Assembly (NCBI GenBank): GCA_030613765.1
Contig: JAUWLI010000166.1
Coordinates: forward strand, 1 to 6,705
Direction of reading: 5' to 3'
From: Phycisphaerae bacterium
GTDB lineage: Bacteria; Planctomycetota; Phycisphaerae; Sedimentisphaerales; SG8-4
Length of the DNA: 6,705 nucleotides
The translations under genes and the position numbers were made by a program. Below the pieces are notes generated by a model, which worked only from the letters and a program-made list of their open reading frames with translations, was not told the DNA's origin and ran no database searches. Shown piece by piece: positions 1 to 5,135 of the stretch (positions are counted from its first letter, which is position 1; each line of letters opens with the position of its first letter).

Positions 1-1002
1 CGAAACTCGAACCGTCGTCTTGCCTGTCGCAGGCTTGATCCAGACGTACCCGACGTACTCTTTGCCTTTGCGCAAAGCCAGATCATGCTGTGCGATCCCG
101 CCGCCCGGCGCGATCAGCGGCGTGTGCTCGCCGACGAAGGAACCTTCTTTCACCATTGTCACCGAATCCGCCGGCCCGATGATTTGCCACGGCGATGCCC
201 CTACTATAGCGAACGGATTATCCTTGGAGACGTTCCGGCTGCCGCGATAGGGTTCGTATTTTGCCGTTATCGGGAAATAGAACTTGCGGTCTTCCAGCAT
301 CTCCGCCCAGATGCCGCCGTAAATGCACCGCCCGAGGTGTTCGATAAACTGCCCGTAGATATATTTGGAAATCGGCTCGCCCGTCTGGCCTGCATCGATT
401 GTCACGGACAGCTTCGTTGTTTTAGTAGAGAGCAGCTCCAGGCGCACATCGTCGTACCACGCCTTACCCGTGGACAATCCCCATCCCCCGAACAGGCAGT
501 TGATTTCCACGGCCGCTCGCTCTCCCGTATCAAAGACAACCTCCACCTTCGTCCAGTCCTTCGTCCCTGTCACTGCCGGTGTTTGCGATGGCTGAATGTT
601 GTGCAGATTCAACATCGCTCCTTTACCGGAGCCGGCCTCAAGGTTTTCCGTTTTAATCCAGCCGGACAATCTGTATTTCGACCGCGGCTTGACCGGAACC
701 GAAGTCAGCCATCCGATATCGGCCCCGCTCTCCGATGACAGCATAACGGCCCGCTTGCCCGTTCGCCCGCCCTCAACATACTTGAACTCGCCTTTTTCGC
801 GATATGTTTGCTTTTTCCACCCGGCAGGACCATCATCGGCTACCTTTTCAAACGAGGGGTTCTCTATCAGGTTGCCCGGTTGTTCAGCCTTGTCACCTGA
901 TGAGGCTCTGACAGCTCCGCAGAACATAATAGCCGGTATCGCAAAAATCAAAAAGCCGATACAAGCAAACAAAACTCTGCTCATCTTAAATCTGCTTTCC
1001 AT
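1..1002 (-). CDS. Secreted alpha-L-arabinofuranosidase-like glycoside hydrolase (GH51), N-terminal part
   Basis: An open minus-strand frame of 334 codons runs from ATG at 1002 to the window edge without a stop, so the 3' part is missing. AAGGAG sits 7 nt before the ATG and supports this start over Met7. Residues 1-33 form a signal peptide: a basic start, a hydrophobic stretch from about 9 to 29, and a VRA-S cleavage site. Residues about 44-191 read as a CBM4/9-type beta-sandwich, beginning NLIENPSFE and ending AWYDDVRLELL. From about 195 the GH51 N-terminus begins, with the hallmark IYGQFIEHLGRCIYGGIW at 215-232; the Glu of FIEHLGR (E221) is known in the family to contact arabinose. Residues about 255-334 look like a second sandwich insert. 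The acid/base and nucleophile glutamates lie beyond the edge, so activity cannot be judged. By family it would release arabinose from arabinan or arabinoxylan outside the cytoplasm. Confidence 0.85.
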   Translation of the reverse strand, partial: MESRFKMSRVLFACIGFLIFAIPAIMFCGAVRASSGDKAEQPGNLIENPSFEKVADDGPAGWKKQTYREKGEFKYVEGGRTGKRAVMLSSESGADIGWLTSVPVKPRSKYRLSGWIKTENLEAGSGKGAMLNLHNIQPSQTPAVTGTKDWTKVEVVFDTGERAAVEINCLFGGWGLSTGKAWYDDVRLELLSTKTTKLSVTIDAGQTGEPISKYIYGQFIEHLGRCIYGGIWAEMLEDRKFYFPITAKYEPYRGSRNVSKDNPFAIVGASPWQIIGPADSVTMVKEGSFVGEHTPLIAPGGGIAQHDLALRKGKEYVGYVWIKPATGKTTVRVS

Positions 1003-1024
1003 TTCCGTTCTCCTTAAAGGCTCA

Positions 1025-1033
1025 ATAATACCA
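1025..1033 (-). promoter_or_regulatory. Candidate extended -10 promoter of the GH51 gene
   Basis: On the minus strand TGG-TATTAT matches an extended -10 element (TGn plus 5/6 of TATAAT). No -35 hexamer stands at 16-18 nt; TTGATT occurs only 14 nt upstream. A start about 7 nt downstream would leave a leader of about 16 nt that just includes the AAGGAG ribosome site at 1010-1015. The call rests on pattern alone. Confidence 0.3.
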
Positions 1034-1044
1034 AACACGCTTCA

Positions 1045-1058
1045 AATCAATTTTGATT
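1045..1058. promoter_or_regulatory. 14-bp dyad, possible operator for the GH51 gene
   Basis: AATCAA-TT-TTGATT is a perfect inverted repeat lying just upstream of the candidate -10 of the GH51 gene, where a repressor or activator dimer could bind. It is short and AT-rich, so chance occurrence is possible. No regulator gene is in the window. Confidence 0.25.
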
Positions 1059-1152
1059 GACAGAACAAAACGAACAAATCACGTATCACACATTCCTCTG
1101 AAAAGCCGCGATTTTTTATTTTGTTGTTAGGCAGGTATTGTAAGCAAAATCA

Positions 1153-1246
1153 CTAAAAATGCAACTCAATAATGTCTTTGTCGTTAAGGACATGATTGCG
1201 ATGGGTATTTTGCCCGTCATAAACACCCGTGGATATTCAAATTGAG
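1153..1246 (-). pseudogene. Displaced 3'-end remnant of the TGS-domain GTPase gene
   Basis: The minus strand at 1153-1230 encodes GVYDGQNTHRNHVLNDKDII then ELHF and TAG, the C-terminal tail of the TGS domain of the intact GTPase at 3263-4246. There the tail differs only by Q for H at residue 311 and by a final Gly. Over 1158-1230 versus 3271-3343 the DNA matches at 67 of 73 bases. Similarity continues weakly to about 1246 (versus about 3364) with small deletions and an in-frame TGA at 1237-1239, so no domain can be made. Nothing similar continues past the stop. The remnant has the same orientation as the intact gene. It could be the displaced end left by an insertion at the gene's 3' end, or what remains of a degraded second copy. 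Confidence 0.85.
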
Positions 1247-1257
1247 CATATACCCAG

Positions 1258-1294
1258 ACAAAAAGGGCCGCCGGTTTAATCCTCACGGCCCTTT
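1258..1294 (-). terminator. Rho-independent terminator of the beta-helix gene
   Basis: A perfect 9-bp stem, AAAGGGCCG (1262-1270) with CGGCCCTTT (1286-1294), has a 15-nt loop. On the minus strand it runs into five Ts, counting those in the stem, before a G. It begins 28 nt after the stop of the beta-helix gene. The plus-strand side has no T-run, so it acts mainly in the minus direction. Confidence 0.75.
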
Positions 1295-1321
1295 GCTGTG
1301 TTATAAAACTGTAGATTCTTA

Positions 1322-2860
1322 TCACTTCGGCTCGGCCCCTGAAAGCCAGTTATTACAAAGTATTCCCAGGTCTTTGAAGTCCACCACTCCGTCACAGTTG
1401 CTGTCGCCGCCGGTGTAGTTGCAGTTAAATTCGTACGCTCCTATATCAAGAAACTCCAAAGGACCGTAACCCGTATCGTCAACAGAATCAATGTCGACAT
1501 ACCGGTGTTTTCCGTCCAGGTCGAGATAAATCCGAGCATTCAGCAGAAAAGTACTGTCACCGGCATCCACGCAGGGAGAAGCCGGTGTTGATAACCGTAA
1601 ATCACCTGAGGATGCATTAACTAAGCACGGATCTGCATCGATGTTGTTGCCACCATAGCCGGACCACCCGCCCTGAATGTCGCAATAGTTGACGGTGGAT
1701 GAGATTTCTATATCGAAGATCTCATCGGGAGTGTCACCCCAGAGGATGCAGTTGGTCAATGTCGACCAGCAGCGGAGGTTGAACATCCCTGCCCCTATAA
1801 GTGCCGTATTGGTCGTAAGAGTGCAGTTTCTCAGCCTTGGATCACTGTCGTGATTGTACATACCACCGCCTGAATTGCCGGCCGTATTGACGCTAAACGT
1901 ACAGTTGGTTACTGTCGGATCGCTGTCGACCCGGTTGAACATGCCGCCGCCTGCATTGCTTGCCGTATTGCTAATGAAGATGCAGTTGGTTAGAATTGGC
2001 CTGCTGCTGCTCTGGTTGAGCATGCCGCCCCCGTTGGTTGCTTCATTGCCGCTGAACGTACAATTTATTAATGTCGGAGAGTTGCTCTGGTTGAACATGC
2101 CGCCGCCGTTATCTGCTTCATTGCCGCTGAATGTGCAGTTGGTCACTATCGGATTACATCTTTCGTTGAGCATCCCGCCACCGTCGTTGGCAGTGTTATC
2201 CCTGAATGTGCAGTTGTTAACGCTCGGCCGGCTTTGGTAGTTATATATCCCGCCCCCCCAATTGGCCGTATTGCTGATGAAGTTACAGTCGGTCACAGAA
2301 GGATCGCTGCCGTATTCGTTCCCCATTCCTCCGCCGGCGCCCGTGGTGACATTATCAATGAAGACGCAGTTGGTTACCGTGGGATTGCAGTCCTCGTTGT
2401 ACATCCCGCCGCCACCGTATACAGCCGCGTTGCCCGTAAAGATGCAGTTGTTCACCCTCGGGCTGCTGTGGTTGTTGTACATTCCGCCGCCTGTGTCGTC
2501 CGGGTAGACCAGGCCGTTGGCGTTTCCGCCGGTGATGGTAAATCCTTCGAGAATCTCCCCGCCGTTTACGCACTGTACAACATGATAGGCCCCGGCGATA
2601 CCATTGGCATCTATGGTCGTAACATCCGGCCCGCCACTGCTGTAAAGCCTCACCCACTTGTCGTTTAAATTAATGGCCTCATTATACGTCCCCGGTGCCA
2701 CTTCAATTTCATCACCATTCGATGCTGCATAGATCGCCGCCTGGATACTGTTAAAATCGGCCGGCACGTAGATGGTTTCTCCGACTGCCGCCCGCCCCGC
2801 AGGTAACAGCACGAGCACCCAGACCGATAGCCAAATATTGAGATATGCCTTCCCGTTCAT
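1322..2860 (-). CDS. Exported right-handed beta-helix protein with C-terminal dockerin-like EF-hand
   Basis: The 512-residue product starts at ATG 2860, chosen because AGGAGG lies 6 nt upstream; the in-frame ATG at 2896 has no such site and would spoil the signal peptide. Residues 1 to about 26 are a signal peptide. Residues 28-60 (YVPADFNSIQAAI, then GDEIEVAPGTY) are the usual N-terminal cap of pectate-lyase-like beta-helices. Nine coils of 25-27 residues follow at 138-369, each of the form NCTFxxNxAxxGGGMxN with SxPxVT. A tail at 370-478 contains SPCVDAGD and LDIGAYEF, as in many planctomycete surface proteins. Residues 486-497 form one EF-hand calcium loop (D486, N488, D490, D494, D497) followed by NNWL, half of a type I dockerin. 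It probably sits outside the cell, bound to polysaccharide or surface. No catalytic residues are evident, so enzyme activity is not claimed. It has its own promoter and terminator. Confidence 0.88.
   Translation of the reverse strand: MNGKAYLNIWLSVWVLVLLPAGRAAVGETIYVPADFNSIQAAIYAASNGDEIEVAPGTYNEAINLNDKWVRLYSSGGPDVTTIDANGIAGAYHVVQCVNGGEILEGFTITGGNANGLVYPDDTGGGMYNNHSSPRVNNCIFTGNAAVYGGGGMYNEDCNPTVTNCVFIDNVTTGAGGGMGNEYGSDPSVTDCNFISNTANWGGGIYNYQSRPSVNNCTFRDNTANDGGGMLNERCNPIVTNCTFSGNEADNGGGMFNQSNSPTLINCTFSGNEATNGGGMLNQSSSRPILTNCIFISNTASNAGGGMFNRVDSDPTVTNCTFSVNTAGNSGGGMYNHDSDPRLRNCTLTTNTALIGAGMFNLRCWSTLTNCILWGDTPDEIFDIEISSTVNYCDIQGGWSGYGGNNIDADPCLVNASSGDLRLSTPASPCVDAGDSTFLLNARIYLDLDGKHRYVDIDSVDDTGYGPLEFLDIGAYEFNCNYTGGDSNCDGVVDFKDLGILCNNWLSGAEPK
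1754..2449 (-). repeat. Nine coding repeats of 75-81 bp (beta-helix coils)
   Basis: Each unit encodes one helix coil: residues 138-163, 164-190, 191-215, 216-240, 241-265, 266-291, 292-318, 319-344 and 345-369 of the protein. All but the third (DC) begin with an Asn-Cys pair, and all carry an inner GGGM/GGGI/GAGM turn. Units 5 and 6 share NCTFSGNEA and are the closest pair, suggesting a fairly recent unit duplication. Unit length varies by one or two codons at the Gly turn and in the SDP loop, as expected of beta-helices that grow by whole coils. Confidence 0.8.
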
Positions 2861-2866
2861 TCTAAT

Positions 2867-2872
2867 CCTCCT
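2867..2872 (-). promoter_or_regulatory. Shine-Dalgarno site that decides the beta-helix start
   Basis: The minus strand reads AAAAAGGAGG, then six bases, then ATG at 2860. This perfect AGGAGG fixes the start 12 codons inside the longest open frame. Confidence 0.85.
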
Positions 2873-3039
2873 TTTTGTAATTGGCATCCCGTACAAATTC
2901 GATACGAAATCCCGGGTTCAAACGTCTAAAACGGCCATTGCCTTACCGCGCCAATACGAGCCTCCTCAGAAGCTGCGCCCTGTCTTTTCGCGCGTAATGC
3001 CCGCCTGTTGCTTAAACTATATAAAGACTCCGAATTTCC

Positions 3040-3068
3040 AATATAAACAGTGCATCCCCATTTGTCAA
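3040..3068 (-). promoter_or_regulatory. Strong sigma70-type promoter for the beta-helix gene
   Basis: On the minus strand a perfect -35 TTGACA (3063-3068), a 17-nt spacer and -10 TATATT (3040-3045, 5/6) are present. A start near 3033 gives a leader of about 170 nt before ATG 2860. The leader (2861-3033) holds no gene and no riboswitch class I recognise. Confidence 0.7.
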
Positions 3069-3102
3069 GCAGAAATTCAGGTTTTTTTGGGATATCCGGG
3101 CT

Positions 3103-3260
3103 GGCCTTTGGAACTAAACAGCGCGACGGGTGGCAGCCTCAAGCCCAGCTTGGGGATGGCTTGCTGCTGACCTTCGGGACTAAATCGGGACCGACGGGTG
3201 GCAGCCTCAAGCCCAGCTTGGGGATGGCTTGCTGCCGAATTTCGTGGCTAAACCGGGACC
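3103..3260. repeat. 68-bp tandem repeat with internal hairpin, at the 3' edge of the GTPase gene
   Basis: Two full units, 3124-3191 and 3192-3259, match at 62 of 68 bases, with their first 44 bases identical. A partial third unit (3103-3123) precedes them. Each unit holds an imperfect palindrome: CAAGC-CCA-GCTTG as the inner stem, continued by T-G, C-G, C-G, a mismatch, then A-T and C-G pairs. The core recurs at 6445-6482. The array ends 3 bp from the GTPase stop, so read on the minus strand it could fold in the 3' end of that mRNA. It lacks a T-run, so it is not a classical terminator. It contains no gene. Confidence 0.85.
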
Positions 3261-3262
3261 GG

Positions 3263-4246
3263 TTATCCGAAATGCAGCTCAATAATGTCTTTATCGTTCA
3301 GGACGTGATTGCGCTGGGTATTTTGCCCGTCATAAACGCCCGTCCCCCATATTCGTGCGAACTTAAGTTTCCCTGCTAATTCGCGGTGGATGGCTGTTGC
3401 TAAATCCATAACTGTTGACCCGGCCGGTAGCGTGAATGGGTCGCTCATGTCCGCTGGCTTGCCCGGCGGTTTCGCGTAAATCCGGATGATACCTAATAAC
3501 CTAAACATGGTTGCGGAAAGTTCCTCAAGGCTGGCGCCGGTTGTATTGGAAATCTCCACGAACTCAAACGAATATTTGCACGATTGTTTCAGCTTTTCAA
3601 TAGCGCCCGCAGCAGCAATGTCGGCTTTGGTACAAATGCAAAAGGCCTTCTTGGCAAGGGCGTTGCCGTGTTCGTCCACCGCAGGAGACGCGGCGTCGAT
3701 GAGCAGCTTCCTGGATTCCAGAAAGTCCAGGCAGATGCCTAATTGCTCCTCGACGTCGGCCGAAAGGTCGATAACGATACCGATTACATCACAATTGCGA
3801 TATGTCCCCACTTGACCCGGGCTGATGAAATCAGCGGTGATGGGCGGCATATCCACTAACTCGATTGGGACATCCTCGAATGTCACCATCCCGGGAACAG
3901 GCGCACTGGTTGCGAAGGGAAATTCGGCCACGTGTACTTTTGCATTTGTCAGCGAGGCAACTATAGAACTCTTGCCGCTGTTCGGAGTCCCTATAAGTAC
4001 AATCTGACCTGACCCGCTTCGAGGAACATGGAAAATATCAACGTGTGTGCCGTGACCTTTTTTGGCCGGGGCTTCTTTGAGTTTGCTGAGCTTGCGCCGC
4101 AGGTCCGCCCGCAAATGGTCCGTGCCTTTGTGCTTCGGCATCACGCTGAGCATCTGCTCAAGCGCAAGGATTTTCTCCTCTGTGGTCGTCGCCTCGCGAA
4201 ACCACTTCTCGGCCTTGAAATATTCCGGTGTCAGGTTAGCAGGCAT
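3263..4246 (-). CDS. DRG/Obg-like GTPase with C-terminal TGS domain
   Basis: The 327-residue product has an alpha-helical charged N-terminus (1-65), a G domain (about 78-250) and a TGS domain (about 255-326). G1 is GTPNSGKSS (86-94). The switch I region FPFATSAPVPGM (109-120) resembles the YPFTT motif of Obg/DRG proteins. G3 is DMPP (132-135) where DxPG is usual, G4 is TKAD (206-209) where NKxD is usual, and ISNTTGASL (232-240) fits G5. The family binds GTP and is thought to act with ribosomes or RNA, so the role here is an inference. The start ATG lacks a Shine-Dalgarno site, since the upstream bases are A/T-rich. It lies 105 nt downstream of the endonuclease gene on the same strand and may be read through from leuB. 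Its last 73 bp are duplicated at 1158-1230. Confidence 0.87.
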   Translation of the reverse strand: MPANLTPEYFKAEKWFREATTTEEKILALEQMLSVMPKHKGTDHLRADLRRKLSKLKEAPAKKGHGTHVDIFHVPRSGSGQIVLIGTPNSGKSSIVASLTNAKVHVAEFPFATSAPVPGMVTFEDVPIELVDMPPITADFISPGQVGTYRNCDVIGIVIDLSADVEEQLGICLDFLESRKLLIDAASPAVDEHGNALAKKAFCICTKADIAAAGAIEKLKQSCKYSFEFVEISNTTGASLEELSATMFRLLGIIRIYAKPPGKPADMSDPFTLPAGSTVMDLATAIHRELAGKLKFARIWGTGVYDGQNTQRNHVLNDKDIIELHFG

Positions 4247-4351
4247 CGTTAAAAAATCAAAAGTTAAAAATCAAAATGCAAAATTAAAAAATAGACACAA
4301 AGGTACAGAGGCACAAAGAATATTCAATAAAAAATTCAAACGGGGTCGTCA
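4247..4351. repeat. A-rich intergenic spacer with short direct repeats
   Basis: This gap is dominated by runs of A on the plus strand. AAAAATCAAAA occurs at 4252-4262 and 4266-4276, and CACAAAG at 4296-4302 and 4312-4318 around GTACAGAGG. It contains no gene, no clear hairpin terminator and no ribosome site for the GTPase gene. Similar A-rich and CACAAAGG text is, from memory, common between genes in environmental planctomycete genomes, so it may be a dispersed sequence. Confidence 0.45.
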
Positions 4352-5092
4352 CTAATTTTCGGTACTGCTCGGACAGCAATCCCGCATATAACAGTCCACA
4401 CACTGGGGCCGATTAGGCTTACACCAGTTCCGGCCGATTTCCCAAACAGCCAAATCAAATATTCCAGGATACTCCGGATTTAACTCTCTTGCTGTGTAAA
4501 TTATTTCCTCGTCCGATGCTTGATCGCGAACTAATCCAAGTTTTTTGAAGACACGACGAACATGTGTATCAACTGAAATGTCTATGGAGTATTTGTCTCG
4601 AACAGGTATTTTAAAATGACGAACGAGAATATTTGCCGCCATAGTTGCAATTTTGGGACCCACCCCAGAAAATTCAAGAAATTGCCTGACAATGGCTGCG
4701 CTGCTTGGACAACCCTTCCAAATGCGACTGGCATCCCCATCATATACCTCGTCGATACGTTGTATAGCCTCATTGAAGTACTGAGGCATATTTTGAACTC
4801 TGTGCTTGATTAATTTCTGCAATTCTGAGATAGAGACATTCTTCAGTTCATCAAAACTAAATCCTCCAACATATTTGCAAACCTTATAGGGCATCAACCA
4901 TGCAACTTCTGCGGTTATTTGACGATCCATAATGCAACCAAGGACAAAACCATGGGGATAATTCTCGATGTCGTTCAAGAATTTGTTAGCCTTGGGGTCT
5001 TCAGTAAACTCAACTTGTTTGCGTGGCCCGCTGAGTAATTCCTTGGCACTTTGGATAAGCTTATCTTTGATTTTTTGTGTTCGTTTGTCCAT
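4352..5092 (-). CDS. Endonuclease III-family DNA glycosylase (HhH-GPD, 4Fe-4S)
   Basis: The 246-residue product starts at ATG 5092 with AGGAG 7 nt upstream. The helix-hairpin-helix is FSGVGPKIA at 141-149; K147 matches the catalytic lysine of endonuclease III. VDTHVRRV at 174-181 carries the catalytic aspartate D175. The C-terminal cluster C224-x6-C231-x2-C234-x5-C240 is the classical 4Fe-4S loop. Family members remove oxidised pyrimidines and cut the abasic site. The N-terminal half (GCIMDRQITAEVAW at 52-65) differs from E. coli Nth, and a KYSI stretch precedes the VDTH motif, so this is a divergent branch with uncertain base preference. It lies 31 nt after leuB, probably on the same transcript. 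Sampled stretches are clearly AT-richer than both neighbours. Confidence 0.88.
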   Translation of the reverse strand: MDKRTQKIKDKLIQSAKELLSGPRKQVEFTEDPKANKFLNDIENYPHGFVLGCIMDRQITAEVAWLMPYKVCKYVGGFSFDELKNVSISELQKLIKHRVQNMPQYFNEAIQRIDEVYDGDASRIWKGCPSSAAIVRQFLEFSGVGPKIATMAANILVRHFKIPVRDKYSIDISVDTHVRRVFKKLGLVRDQASDEEIIYTARELNPEYPGIFDLAVWEIGRNWCKPNRPQCVDCYMRDCCPSSTEN

Positions 5093-5112
5093 TCGTTTTT
5101 CTCCTAAGCAGA

Positions 5113-5135
5113 GTTGCTATTTTTTATTCAGCAAC
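5113..5135 (-). other. Hairpin spanning the leuB stop codon
   Basis: GTTGCT (5113-5118) and AGCAAC (5130-5135) pair over an 11-nt AT-rich loop. The hairpin includes the leuB TAA at 5124-5126 and ends 20 nt before the next gene's ATG. It has no T-run on the minus strand, so it is more likely a partial terminator, RNA-processing or stability site than a full stop of transcription. Confidence 0.35.

Noticed and set aside
85..1060. Plus-strand frames over the left end
   Set aside because: They oppose a clearly homologous GH51 coding frame and have no family signal.
1116..1325. Minus-strand 69-codon open frame
   Set aside because: It runs out of frame through the GTPase remnant and across the terminator. 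The meaningful frame is the TGS tail, which is broken.
1854..2668. Two long proline-rich plus-strand frames
   Set aside because: They are antisense shadows of the beta-helix coils; their repeated PPP comes from the complement of the Gly-Gly-Gly codons.
2858..2896. Upstream ATG at 2896 as start of the beta-helix gene
   Set aside because: It has no ribosome site and would put 12 extra residues before a normal signal peptide. The ATG at 2860 has AGGAGG at ideal spacing.
2905..2930. CCCGGGTTCAAAC as a tRNA T-arm
   Set aside because: No pairing arm or acceptor stem is found on either strand, and no other tRNA arms are nearby.
3124..3259. Tandem 68-bp units as a CRISPR array
   Set aside because: There are only two full units and the spacer-like parts are also near-identical, so this is a simple tandem repeat.
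2772..3379. Plus-strand frames across the repeat region
   Set aside because: They read through the beta-helix promoter, the tandem repeats and the antisense of the GTPase end, and lack ribosome sites and family signals.
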